A DNA stretch of 64,000 nt from Acinetobacter sp. C26M (lineage in GTDB: Bacteria; Pseudomonadota; Gammaproteobacteria; Pseudomonadales; Moraxellaceae), in assembly GCF_023702675.1 (NCBI RefSeq), contig NZ_CP098478.1, positions 496,001-560,000 on the forward strand, written 5' to 3'. The position numbers and the translations under genes were made by a program. Under the pieces are notes generated by a model. That model ran no database searches. It was given only the letters and a program-made list of their open reading frames with translations, and was not told the origin of the DNA. Positions 52,901-60,751 of this stretch are shown here, one piece after another; within the stretch, counting starts at the first letter, position 1, and each line of letters starts with the position of its first letter.

Positions 52901-54321
52901 TAGGTACAATTAAAAACCCTAAAGGTGAAGAGTTAAAAACGACTTTAAGTTTTACGGTTGTAGCACCTATTAATACAAACCATTTAACTATTGATAGTAA
53001 TAAAATTTCATTGAGTACCGCTGGAGATACAGCACTTGCTACGGTGAAACTTTTAGATGTGAATCAGGGTGGAGTTGCAAATCAGCAGGTTACATTAAGT
53101 ATTGTTGATCCAAGAAATGCTACATCTATTAAAGGTGCATCACAGGTTGTAACGAATCAATATGGGGAAGCTGTCTTTACTTTGGATATGAAACAGGGCA
53201 ATAGTACCAATACAGATCCTATTCTTTTGATTGCATCTCATATAAATGAACAGGGAGCTGTAGTACAACAAGTTTCACAAATATCTGTTAATTCACCAAC
53301 CACATTAGCTCCACAACTAGACCTGAAACTAAAAGCATCAAAAGATAAATTACATGTACGTGGCGATGCTGTTGATGTATCCGTATTGGTTACTGATATC
53401 AATGGTTCGAGCCAATCTGGAAAAGCTGTGACATTAACAATTCCAGATTACCAAAAAAATGGTGCTTATATTCGTGGTGCTTCTACGGTAGAAAGTGATG
53501 AAAATGGATGGGTAAAATTTACCGTCGTGGTGGACGAAAATCTTCGTGCCCAAGGTTATAGTGCAGCCCAGTTTATTACAGATGACTTACGTGTAGAGGC
53601 GTTAGTTAAAGATGGCAATGGGACGGAACGACGCCAGAGCTATTTGGCTGATATCATTGCGGCTGATGTCCCTACAACACAAGGTTCTATTACTGTAATA
53701 ATGAACCCAAATAAGGTAGGTATCGATGATAATTCAGGTGTGTATTACAATTGGAATGCTTCGGTACAAGTGACAGATTTAGATGGTCGACCTGTAGCAA
53801 ATCAAAATGTCACCATGGATGTGAGAGCAGTTGAGTTTTCTCGCGGTGCTTGGACAGTTATACAAGATCCGACTACCAAAGAAAAATTCTGGACTCAACA
53901 TTTGCCACCATTATTAACACCTCCTTTAGTCTGTGCAGTTCCGACGACAGATGATCTTTCAACTCCTTATGATGATCGTAATGTCACGATTACAGGAGAA
54001 AAAGATAGAAATGGTAGTGATGTTCTTGAAACCTTAAATGTTGTACGTTTTATCGGTGCTAGTGAGTCAAACCCTTATACAGCAACCTATACAACAGACA
54101 AAGAAGGTAAGTTTGATTTCCAAATACGCTATCCAAAAGCATATGCTTCATGGTTATCTGTTCAGGTAGGAGCGACTGCAACGTTGGCGAATACACCTAT
54201 ACATGGTTATCGAACGGTTTCGTTACCAACAGTGTCTACTGACTTTGATAAATCAGATTGGGCATTTACACCTTCTATTGATAATAAGAGTCCTTACGGA
54301 ATTCTTAATTCATGTAAGTAA
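49963..54321 (+). CDS. Large lipoprotein with tandem Ig-like (Big_1-type) repeats
   Basis: Predicted surface lipoprotein of about 1452 residues. The signal peptide ends in lipobox LVAC, followed by a glycine run and a Ser/Asn/Gly-rich linker. About ten or eleven units of 100-120 residues follow, each with a beta-sandwich pattern of alternating strands, a GxxVxxxL turn, a TDxNGxAxF motif and often NGI before the last strand. This resembles bacterial Ig-like repeats of intimin/invasin-type adhesins. The C-terminal ~180 residues differ (two cysteines, Trp/Tyr-rich) and may be a tip domain. Neither this ATG nor those at 49951 and 49885 has a strong ribosome site; 49963 is chosen for a GGA and a compact signal peptide. 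Adhesin role is inference. Confidence 0.75.
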   Translation: MTYLINLKKLGVNSTLLATSVALVACGGGGGGGYYGNSGSNNTNEGGSNSGNNSSTDSSKVAESVKVLDLKDASDKTIVNANDNSVVKFSVQVLNKDQGGIADKDVRLSIADNEKLGVTSKVSLVKTADGGVAGFELNIPTISAASGKVLLTATVDGTSIKQVYTLNITKTSTVQSNYNLNVQQGVILNLPKGTATINAQVTDQNGGIKAGQNVSLVLPTEMQGKFFISSGSSLTTDNNGNAAFTIAANADLTPDDIQKLVATSQSLEFKLIDEFKAQKTIKAAITFKDISQIVQKLEIIKADAPITAQNGMTTVKVRAKNSSDVALANKKVKLLFTDKSDAYGVSLDQAEAITDSNGYATFIIKANSNYPIALSQQGINLKAIYSDSSDVFAQDTITVITTDSNAADQLALQRLEIASSYKINAKNDQVTITVKGINNKGEAATKGKVSLTLNNDAISNGVTFDGSAERDFSAAVGGYVTYTLKTNAKTEAAVAALVKAGITATFKTDNNLTNNIQIAVADEEKSEEAIGYLAIDPINNAFDYTKDQTITVKVKAIGVKGSALKGENISVALPVLTSTDLQALGLSLTGQASKNTDETGYATFVYEFKANGSDRQKQLVANGVRITAQAASNASQQATTVNFKAPTDQTEIDLDYLAVDMPGNVVLNSGVEQIINVVVNATGTDGKVLTGQKVGIGLNEAALSNGVSLATASALSTVNGKATFSLKVKANSQTELTNLIANGITVAVNGVRKDGSAYTLTRKIDVSRTPVILPSLAGLALSYNVQTISVLGGDVRVKVIAQDSAGNVVANTPLAIALGGLTSSRVSLSDSALTTNSKGEAEFTVKVSEGTYDASLIKNGITFAVVGTNLNNGDRIQQTGTIQIAIPKDSVNLRLTSDKSDLEIGQTYQVQVAVKDELGANTTYPVNLSLNQAAVNAGVKLSADSVLTTANGSVPISITIPKNMSDAAKQALLTSGIQVIGTIKNPKGEELKTTLSFTVVAPINTNHLTIDSNKISLSTAGDTALATVKLLDVNQGGVANQQVTLSIVDPRNATSIKGASQVVTNQYGEAVFTLDMKQGNSTNTDPILLIASHINEQGAVVQQVSQISVNSPTTLAPQLDLKLKASKDKLHVRGDAVDVSVLVTDINGSSQSGKAVTLTIPDYQKNGAYIRGASTVESDENGWVKFTVVVDENLRAQGYSAAQFITDDLRVEALVKDGNGTERRQSYLADIIAADVPTTQGSITVIMNPNKVGIDDNSGVYYNWNASVQVTDLDGRPVANQNVTMDVRAVEFSRGAWTVIQDPTTKEKFWTQHLPPLLTPPLVCAVPTTDDLSTPYDDRNVTITGEKDRNGSDVLETLNVVRFIGASESNPYTATYTTDKEGKFDFQIRYPKAYASWLSVQVGATATLANTPIHGYRTVSLPTVSTDFDKSDWAFTPSIDNKSPYGILNSCK

Positions 54322-54330
54322 TGAATGTTA

Positions 54331-54359
54331 AAAAAACAGCACCTCGGTGCTGTTTTTTT
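54331..54359 (+). terminator. Terminator after the Ig-repeat gene
   Basis: An ACAGCACC / GGTGCTGT stem between A and T runs. It also abuts the end of the minus-strand small lipoprotein frame. Confidence 0.85.
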
Positions 54360-54463
54360 ATAGAGAAGTCCCTACACTCACTGTCGCTGTTGGACGAACT
54401 TGAAAAGAACTACACGCTGAAAGTGAGATAAGGCATAAAACAATAATGGCTAGTTTGTGCATG
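54358..54463 (-). pseudogene. Frameshifted tiny lipoprotein gene
   Basis: From ATG at 54463 the frame reads MHKLAIIVLCLISL and then hits a TAG after three more codons. Removing one base from the A4 run (54420-54423 on plus) restores a 34-codon frame continuing SACSSFQVRPTATVSVG, which has a proper lipobox (LSAC) and ends at 54360. The intact form would be a very small lipoprotein. Either the gene is decayed or phase-variable, or the read has a one-base error in the A run. Ribosome site is weak. Confidence 0.4.
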
Positions 54464-54545
54464 GTTCTTTATCTTGTGAAAAGAACCATCATCTTATAAA
54501 TGAAATGGTTTAACTATTTTGATCAGGTAATGAAATGTAATGAAT

Positions 54546-54881
54546 TTAATCGTCCAGTAAATCCATTTGCTTGGCGATCTGATATAAATTATTCGAGCGG
54601 TTACCAGTACGGCAGAACATTAAAATTGGTTTTGGCAGTTCATTATAATGATTGGCAAATGTACGGACGTCTAATTCAGTGATTTGCCCTGCAACAACAG
54701 GTTGATATACATAGTCTAAACCTGAATTTCGAGCTGATTCTTCGATTTGGGCACTGGTTGGTTGTTCAGCACCACCTTCCAGATCTGGACGGTTATTAAT
54801 AATCGATTTAAATCCCTTTTCAACCACTTGCTCAATATGCTCAGGGCCGATTTGACCTGCAAAACCAACATTCTCTGTCAT
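54546..54881 (-). CDS. DUF442/TIGR01244-type phosphatase-like protein
   Basis: Cytosolic protein of 111 residues related to the N-terminal part of beta-lactamase-hydrolase-like proteins. The dual-specificity-phosphatase-type loop CRTGNRS supplies Cys90 and Arg95 (Cx4R form), and GFKSIINNRPDLEG is the family's N-terminal mark. GGAGTGACAAG precedes the ATG. Members are often linked to sulfide or persulfide handling; the activity here is inferred. Confidence 0.83.
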   Translation of the reverse strand: MTENVGFAGQIGPEHIEQVVEKGFKSIINNRPDLEGGAEQPTSAQIEESARNSGLDYVYQPVVAGQITELDVRTFANHYNELPKPILMFCRTGNRSNNLYQIAKQMDLLDD

Positions 54882-55003
54882 CTTGTCACTCCAAAAACAA
54901 ACAAAACATTTTATGCTCTATCATAGCATTAAGCTCGATCTTGAGTTTAAATGTCTATAGTAAATAAGTGATGATAATTAAAAGATAACGCAATGGAGCG
55001 CGC

Positions 55004-55900
55004 ATGCATACCTATACAGTTGAGCCGTTGTATGTTGCTAGTGGCGATGAAACCATCGCTGCCGATTTCTATCTTCCTAAAGCCAATACCAAAGCTGCTG
55101 TGATTGTGATGGCTCATGGCTTTGCTGGTCTACGTCAATTTAAACTAGTTCAATATGCACAGCGTTTTGCTCAAGCTGGTTATGCAGTAATTTTATTTGA
55201 TTATCGCTATTGGGGTGGCAGTACAGGGAAACCACGTGAACTGATTTCTCTAGGCCCTCAACTTGATGATTGGAGGACTATGATTCAATACGCTTCCAAT
55301 TGTAAATTAATTGATAGTCGGCGCATTATTTTATGGGGAACTTCGCTCAGTGGTGGATATGCCTTAAGTCTGGCTTCTGACCTAAAAAATATTCAAGCTG
55401 TGATGGTACAAGTACCTTATGTGGATGGTGCTGAAACAGCTAAGCTTTATCCTTTACAACGCTATCCTGAAGCACTAAAACGTTCTAGTCAGGACTATAT
55501 GGGCTCTAAGATGGGCTTAGTACCTAAAACGCTCCCTGTTGTAGATCAATATCGACTGTGTTTCCTACCGACTTCAGATAGCTATTATGGTTATCATTCC
55601 ATTGTAAACCCTGATTATTATTGGAGTGGGGAAGTTCCTGCACGTGTATTTTTTAATTTAATGCGTTATCGTCCGATCCAGTTTGTTCGTAAAATTAATA
55701 TCCCTGTTTTATTTATTGCAGCAAAGCATGACACTCTGATTCCAATCGAATCGAGTCGGGAAGCAGCGACCAATATTGCGCCATTTGTGAGCTATCATGA
55801 GTGGGAAATGAAACATTTTGATGTTTATCATGGTTCTTGGTTTGAAAAAGCAGTCACAACCCAATTAGAATTTTTACATCAACATATTGGAGTGATGTAG
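55004..55900 (+). CDS. Alpha/beta hydrolase
   Basis: Predicted esterase/peptidase-like hydrolase of 298 residues. The oxyanion region is MAHGFAG, the nucleophile is Ser114 in GTSLSGG, the acid is in AAKHDTLIP, and the His is near the C-terminus (MKHFDVYHG). A lid-like insertion lies between residues 150 and 220. It begins a plus-strand run of four genes and abuts trxC without a gap. TGGAG precedes the ATG. The substrate is unknown. Confidence 0.85.
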   Translation: MHTYTVEPLYVASGDETIAADFYLPKANTKAAVIVMAHGFAGLRQFKLVQYAQRFAQAGYAVILFDYRYWGGSTGKPRELISLGPQLDDWRTMIQYASNCKLIDSRRIILWGTSLSGGYALSLASDLKNIQAVMVQVPYVDGAETAKLYPLQRYPEALKRSSQDYMGSKMGLVPKTLPVVDQYRLCFLPTSDSYYGYHSIVNPDYYWSGEVPARVFFNLMRYRPIQFVRKINIPVLFIAAKHDTLIPIESSREAATNIAPFVSYHEWEMKHFDVYHGSWFEKAVTTQLEFLHQHIGVM

Positions 55901-56338
55901 ATGATTATTGTCTGTGCATCATGTGGTGCAAAAAATCGTGTACCCGAAGAAAAATTAGCCGTTCAGCCGAATTGTGGTCAATGTCATCAGGCCTTGTTGA
56001 CTCAAAGCCCGATTGAGTTAAATGAACAGAACTTTAGTAATTTTATTAGCAATTCAGATCTGCCTGTACTGATTGATCTATGGGCAGAATGGTGTGGTCC
56101 CTGTAAAATGATGGCACCGCACTTTGCTCAGGTCGCCAAGCAAAATCCATATGTAATTTTTGCCAAAATTGATACAGAAGCCAATCCCCGTTTAAGTGCA
56201 GCCTTCAATGTGCGTAGTATTCCAACTTTGGTCTTGATGAATAAAACCACGGAATTGGCGAGAATCAGTGGAGCCTTACGCGCACCTGAATTACAGCAAT
56301 GGTTAGATCAGCAATTACAGCAACATCAAGGACATTAA
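55901..56338 (+). CDS. trxC: Thioredoxin 2
   Basis: Cytosolic disulfide reductase of 145 residues. The N-terminal zinc finger uses C5, C8, C25 and C28, which sets TrxC apart from TrxA; the active site is WCGPC (C65, C68). Its ATG follows the previous stop directly, and GGAG in that gene's last codons is the ribosome site. The next gene starts one base after its stop, so the three are probably one mRNA. Confidence 0.95.
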   Translation: MIIVCASCGAKNRVPEEKLAVQPNCGQCHQALLTQSPIELNEQNFSNFISNSDLPVLIDLWAEWCGPCKMMAPHFAQVAKQNPYVIFAKIDTEANPRLSAAFNVRSIPTLVLMNKTTELARISGALRAPELQQWLDQQLQQHQGH

Positions 56339-56339
56339 C

Positions 56340-56756
56340 ATGAGTGAACGCCCAAATCATCCTGAAGGGATTTTATCTTTACAAAACATTGCCATGCCTG
56401 CGGATACCAATTGGAGTGGTGATGTTTTTGGAGGTTGGATTGTTTCTCAGATGGATTTAGCTGGAGCGATTCATGTTGAACGTTTTAGTAAAGGTCGTTG
56501 TGCAACGATTGCGATTAATCAGATGACGTTCCTTGTGCCTGTCAAAGTGGGCAATGTAATTAGTTGCTATACCAAAATTCTGAAAGTTGGCGGTAGCTCG
56601 GTGCAAGTTCAAATCGAAGTGTGGAATAGCCATGATGATTCCCGTGAACCAGTGCGTATTACCGAAGGAGTATTTACCTTCGTAGCGGTGGATGTAAATG
56701 GTAAGAAGCGTTTAATCTCAGAAGAGATTAAACAGGCATTTGCAGCAACGCTGTAA
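56340..56756 (+). CDS. Acyl-CoA thioesterase (YciA-like hot-dog fold)
   Basis: Hydrolyses acyl-CoA; 138 residues of a single hot-dog domain. The family signature is DTNWSGDVFGGWIVSQMDLA, with the catalytic Asp in GDVFGG, and CATIAINQMTFLVPVKVG follows. AAGGACATTAAC precedes the ATG. It lies within the trxC run. Chain-length preference is unknown. Confidence 0.88.
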   Translation: MSERPNHPEGILSLQNIAMPADTNWSGDVFGGWIVSQMDLAGAIHVERFSKGRCATIAINQMTFLVPVKVGNVISCYTKILKVGGSSVQVQIEVWNSHDDSREPVRITEGVFTFVAVDVNGKKRLISEEIKQAFAATL

Positions 56757-56804
56757 GCTTCAACACATGAGTAGCTTGGCAATACGCTTCATTGGAATAT
56801 AAGC

Positions 56805-57284
56805 ATGGCAGAAGAATTAGTTTTACAGCAAGGTCATAAAGCTGAGCAATATCAAAGCATCCTTCCTCAGATTCAGTCAATTGTTGAGGATGAGTCTGAT
56901 GTGATTGCCAATCTCGCCAATATCTGCGCAGCGTTAAAGCAGCAGTTTGGCTGGTTTTGGATTGGTTTTTATTTGGTAAAAGAGAGTGAATTGGTTTTAG
57001 GCCCATTTCAGGGACCTATTGCCTGTACTCGTATTGCTAAAGGTCGTGGCGTATGTGGAACTGCATGGCAACAGCGGCAAGTGATTGTTGTGCAAGATGT
57101 GGATCAGTTCCCAGGACATATTGCCTGTAGCTCTGCGTCAAAATCGGAAATTGTTTTGCCAATCATGAAAAATGGTCAGTGTGTTGGCGTGTTGGATGTC
57201 GATAGTGATGAACTGAATCAATTTGATGAGGTCGATGCGGAGTATTTGCAGCAGCTGATCACTCTGATTGAAACATTTATTTAA
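56805..57284 (+). CDS. msrC: Free methionine-(R)-sulfoxide reductase (GAF domain)
   Basis: Reduces free methionine-R-sulfoxide using a single GAF domain. It has 159 residues. The three catalytic cysteines C74, C84 and C108 have the same spacing (10 and 24) as E. coli MsrC. The surrounding GFYLVKESELVLGPFQG and KGRGVCG are family-typical. It regenerates through thioredoxin, which fits trxC lying two genes upstream. GGAATATAAGC precedes the ATG, and a terminator follows. Confidence 0.92.
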   Translation: MAEELVLQQGHKAEQYQSILPQIQSIVEDESDVIANLANICAALKQQFGWFWIGFYLVKESELVLGPFQGPIACTRIAKGRGVCGTAWQQRQVIVVQDVDQFPGHIACSSASKSEIVLPIMKNGQCVGVLDVDSDELNQFDEVDAEYLQQLITLIETFI

Positions 57285-57294
57285 ATAAAAGATT

Positions 57295-57325
57295 AAAAAA
57301 GCCCAACATAAAGTTGGGCTTTTTT
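57295..57325. terminator. Bidirectional terminator
   Basis: A 13-bp perfect stem AAAAAAGCCCAAC / GTTGGGCTTTTTT with a 5-base loop lies between convergent genes. Confidence 0.92.
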
Positions 57326-57336
57326 TGATTCAAACA

Positions 57337-57831
57337 CTATTTTTTACGTTTTGGCAGCCAAGCCCAAAGCATTTGGCATTGGATTGGTTGATTGCCTGAA
57401 TCATCTGTTACTGTAATTGGCACCAATAACTCGCCTTTTTCATTATCTGCGATAAACTTTTGTTGATCAGCTGATAATGTTGCTGTTGCCGTTAAACCAC
57501 CTTGTGCAACTTTTAAGTAATCGACATGCAATGATTTGATCAACAAGATGCGATCATCTGGTACATGTAGACCTGTTAAAAATCCTGTCGCAGTTTCACC
57601 GAGTAAAGCCATGGCTGCTGCATGAACGCCCTTAATATGATTTTGCATATTACGCTGGTTTTCAATACGAACAGTCACGTGGTCTTTGTCGACTTCTAAA
57701 TAACGAATATTTGCTGTTCCCACCATCGGAACCACACGACCAAAAGCTTTGCTCCAGAGCGTGCTACGGATGCCTTTAGGAAATTTAGAAGTGGTTTTAA
57801 CCAGCTTATAAAGACGGTTATCTTTTGCCAT
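57337..57831 (-). CDS. DUF4442 hot-dog-fold protein
   Basis: Cytosolic 164-residue protein of the DUF4442 family, related to thioesterases. HAAAMALLGETATGF resembles the hot-dog helix region of PaaI-like enzymes. No signal peptide or membrane segment is present. It lies 14 bases after yajQ on the same strand and may be co-transcribed with it. Catalytic function is not established. Confidence 0.78.
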   Translation of the reverse strand: MAKDNRLYKLVKTTSKFPKGIRSTLWSKAFGRVVPMVGTANIRYLEVDKDHVTVRIENQRNMQNHIKGVHAAAMALLGETATGFLTGLHVPDDRILLIKSLHVDYLKVAQGGLTATATLSADQQKFIADNEKGELLVPITVTDDSGNQPIQCQMLWAWLPKRKK

Positions 57832-57845
57832 AGTGAACCTATTGC

Positions 57846-58334
57846 TTAATCTTTGAAATTATTAAATTGCAGTGGCAGACCAAATTGTTGTTCACGTAAA
57901 AAGTTCATGACTTGTTGCAAAGTATCGCGCTTTTTATCGGTGACACGGATTTTGTCTCCTTGGATAGAAGATTGCGCTTTGATGCCACTTTCTTTAATGG
58001 CTTTATTAATTTTTTTTGCGGTATCTGAGTCAAGTCCATCTTTAAGCTTAATCACTTGTACTACATTCTTACCAGAAGCTGTGGCTTTTTGTGGATCTAA
58101 TGCTTGTACGTCAATTTTACGTTTATAGAAGTGATTTTCAAGCATGGTATAGACTTGCTCACATTGGAAATCGCTTTCAGTTGAGATTTTAATTTCTTTA
58201 TTTTTCTCATTTAACTCAATTGAAACGTCTTGTCCACGGAAGTCAAAACGAGTCGCAATCTCTTTTTCTGTGTTTTGCACAGCATGATTGACTTCAAATA
58301 ACTCTAATTCAGAAACAATATCAAAAGAAGGCAT
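57846..58334 (-). CDS. yajQ: YajQ family nucleotide-binding protein
   Basis: Cytosolic protein of 162 residues from the start MPSFDIVSE, the standard N-terminus; 21 upstream codons in frame do not belong to it, and AAAGG precedes this ATG. Two ferredoxin-like domains are recognisable (IATRFDFRG, FKIST-like core, KKRDTLQQVM). Members bind c-di-GMP in Xanthomonas and Pseudomonas. It is divergent from the rhodanese gene with a 90-base gap. Confidence 0.92.
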   Translation of the reverse strand: MPSFDIVSELELFEVNHAVQNTEKEIATRFDFRGQDVSIELNEKNKEIKISTESDFQCEQVYTMLENHFYKRKIDVQALDPQKATASGKNVVQVIKLKDGLDSDTAKKINKAIKESGIKAQSSIQGDKIRVTDKKRDTLQQVMNFLREQQFGLPLQFNNFKD

Positions 58335-58424
58335 GGTTAGACCTTTACAAAGGGAAAGAATATTTGAGATGCTAAGGGGGTTTTCTTCATTTGCCAAGTG
58401 TTGTTTACATCAAAGGAGTGCACA

Positions 58425-58739
58425 ATGATCCGTAAACAAGAAATTACAACATTTGAGTTCCCAGAAGGCGCTGTCATTTGGGATGTCCGAGATACCAAAG
58501 CGTATACAGAGGCTCATGTCAAAGGGGCGGTGAATCGTCCAATTACTGATATCACTGCGGATAGTTTGACTCAAGTTGCAGCGGATCAGCCGATTTATAT
58601 TTTATGTGGTGGTGGTAGTAAAGCACCACGCGCAGCTGAGCTTTTAGACGGTCTCGATGGTTCTCGTGAATATGTTGTATTAATGGGTGGCACACGCGCA
58701 GCGCGTGATGCAGGCTTACCTTTAGAACAAGGCGCTTAA
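58425..58739 (+). CDS. Single-domain rhodanese-like protein
   Basis: Sulfurtransferase-type domain of 104 residues. The active-site loop is CGGGSKA with Cys61; the entry motif is VIWDVRDTKAYTEAHVKGA. The start at 58425 has AAAGGAG; nine in-frame codons upstream are not needed. No signal peptide is present, so it is cytosolic. A strong terminator separates it from mnmC. Confidence 0.87.
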   Translation: MIRKQEITTFEFPEGAVIWDVRDTKAYTEAHVKGAVNRPITDITADSLTQVAADQPIYILCGGGSKAPRAAELLDGLDGSREYVVLMGGTRAARDAGLPLEQGA

Positions 58740-58749
58740 ATCACTCAAA

Positions 58750-58783
58750 AATTTGCCAAAATACTTGGGTATTTTGGCAAATT
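58750..58783. terminator. Bidirectional terminator between rhodanese gene and mnmC
   Basis: A 15-bp perfect stem (AATTTGCCAAAATAC / GTATTTTGGCAAATT) with a 4-base loop. Confidence 0.8.
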
Positions 58784-58823
58784 CAAAATTTTAGATTCCA
58801 ACTACATTCAAATTAAAAAATAT

Positions 58824-60734
58824 TTAGCCTGAATAATACGGTTTCTTTGCTTTCATCTTCTTTTGAAAGCGCTGTGGATTGAGCTTATCCAATAATGATT
58901 GTGGAATTGGACAAAGTTCTCCGAGTACTAAAGCTGCTAATACTTCGCTACACAACGGTGCAAACAAGAATCCTTTTGAACCTAAACCTGCAAAAGTATA
59001 GATTTGTTGGTGATTTTGCATTTTCCCAACTAGAGGAAAGTAATCTAAACTCTGTGCACGTACCGAAGCACGACCTTGCCATATTTCAGTGGATGGCAGC
59101 TGTTGCGCATATTCAGGGAAGACACTGTGGATAAGTTCGTAGTTATGCACATGGTCTTCTGTCAAAACCTCAACATCATCTCGGTTTGGATAAAAGGATG
59201 CGCCTAGAATCAATTGAGCGGCATCCAATTGCATACAATACCCGCCATAACTATAAGCTTGATCTAGCGCTAAAGCTTGCTCGCGATTCTCAACCCAGCT
59301 GACTTGTCCACGAATTGGTTTTAACACAGGATAGTTATCGAACAGTGCAGCACTTTGCTTGGCACAACAGACGATGACATGATCAGCTATAGCGATGAGC
59401 TGTTGTTCTTGCCAAAGCTCAGTCTGATTTTCACTAGCATTTAAGTGAGAAATTTTTGCCTTTTCGATTTTGATATTCGGATGCTGCAAAATTTCATCAC
59501 GCAGTTGCTGTGGAGAAACAGCACCAGCCTGATGTAGCGTCAAGCTTGAATGGTTTGTTTTAGGTGTTACATCTTGCTGATCTTGTACAGATAACACCGC
59601 TGCAGGATACTGATCCGCTAAGCTGAGCAATTCATCCGCATTTTTTAAAGCCATTTGCTGGACTTGAATGGGTCTAAATGCATTGAATTTAGGATAAAAA
59701 TTTAATGCATGTTGCCAGCTCAAGGTCATCAAGTGTTCATGTGCTTGTTCAATTGGACACAACTTGGGATTGAGTAGAGCAAGGGGATTGCCTGATGCCC
59801 CTGAGAGAGGCTCATTTTGCTCGTAGATCGTGACTTGATGACCACGTTGAGCAAATGCCCATGCTGTGCTTAAACCCGCGATTCCAGCGCCAATGATGGC
59901 AATTTGACGAGGTCTTGAATTGGAAGCCGTTGGTGCTAGTTCAGATTGAACTTTAATTTCTGGTGCTGCATCAGTAGAGTCGGTTAGCGATTGTGATGGA
60001 TCCGACCAAATAGCTTTCAACATTTCACGTTTATGACCAAAACCACGTGGACGACTAATTTGCACACCATGTTGCTTCAGTCCACGTTTGAGCACACCAG
60101 CAACACTAAAGGACGCAAATGTCGTTCCAAAGTCAGATAAACGCACCATGTGATTGAGCACGTTCTCTTGCCACATATCTGGATTGCATGAAGGAGCGAA
60201 ACCATCGAGAAACCATGCATTCACGGCTTGGGTTTTAGGAATGCTTGGGAAAATATCCTGTGCATCGCCCAACCATAAATCAATACTAAAACGTTCTTCA
60301 GGAAAACTTAAGCGATGGCAGCCTGCGATGGGCAGGGGATATTGTTGAATCAGCTGTTCTGCAAGTGGCTTAAGTTCAGGCCAAACATTCAGTGCACGGA
60401 TTAGATCCGCTTTATTCAGTGGGAATTTTTCAACACTGATGGCATGTAAGTGACTGTGATTATTTGGACGAACCTGCTGCCAAAGTTGCCATAGTGTTAG
60501 AATGTTTAAGCCCGTACCAAAACCTGTTTCGCCAACACAAAAGTATTGAAAATCTTTTAGTTCGGATAGGCGTTCAGTTAGGTCATTACCATTTAAAAAC
60601 ACATGGCGTGTTTCAAGCAAACCGTTATCTTTGGAAAAGTAGACATCGCCAAACTGTTTAGAAATGGGAACTTCGATACCATCGACCAGTTCCCAGTCTA
60701 ATTCGGCTGTTTGTAATTTTGCAGATTGAGACAT
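58824..60734 (-). CDS. mnmC: Bifunctional tRNA U34 modification enzyme MnmC
   Basis: Completes mnm5s2U at the wobble base of tRNAs. The N-terminal methyltransferase domain (about 1-250) contains GETGFGTGLNILTLWQ and WFLDGFAPSCNPDMW. The C-terminal FAD oxidoreductase domain opens with IIGAGIAGLSTAWAFAQRG. From the ATG at 60734 it has 636 residues; the frame extends eight codons further up, into the upstream gene's stop region. A short gap separates it from the hypothetical membrane protein upstream. Confidence 0.93.
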   Translation of the reverse strand: MSQSAKLQTAELDWELVDGIEVPISKQFGDVYFSKDNGLLETRHVFLNGNDLTERLSELKDFQYFCVGETGFGTGLNILTLWQLWQQVRPNNHSHLHAISVEKFPLNKADLIRALNVWPELKPLAEQLIQQYPLPIAGCHRLSFPEERFSIDLWLGDAQDIFPSIPKTQAVNAWFLDGFAPSCNPDMWQENVLNHMVRLSDFGTTFASFSVAGVLKRGLKQHGVQISRPRGFGHKREMLKAIWSDPSQSLTDSTDAAPEIKVQSELAPTASNSRPRQIAIIGAGIAGLSTAWAFAQRGHQVTIYEQNEPLSGASGNPLALLNPKLCPIEQAHEHLMTLSWQHALNFYPKFNAFRPIQVQQMALKNADELLSLADQYPAAVLSVQDQQDVTPKTNHSSLTLHQAGAVSPQQLRDEILQHPNIKIEKAKISHLNASENQTELWQEQQLIAIADHVIVCCAKQSAALFDNYPVLKPIRGQVSWVENREQALALDQAYSYGGYCMQLDAAQLILGASFYPNRDDVEVLTEDHVHNYELIHSVFPEYAQQLPSTEIWQGRASVRAQSLDYFPLVGKMQNHQQIYTFAGLGSKGFLFAPLCSEVLAALVLGELCPIPQSLLDKLNPQRFQKKMKAKKPYYSG

Positions 60735-60751
60735 AAATAAAATGTTGGGAT

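Noticed and set aside
54500..54682. 60-codon plus-strand ORF opposite the DUF442 gene
   Set aside because: It lies antisense over most of its length to a clear gene and has no family resemblance.
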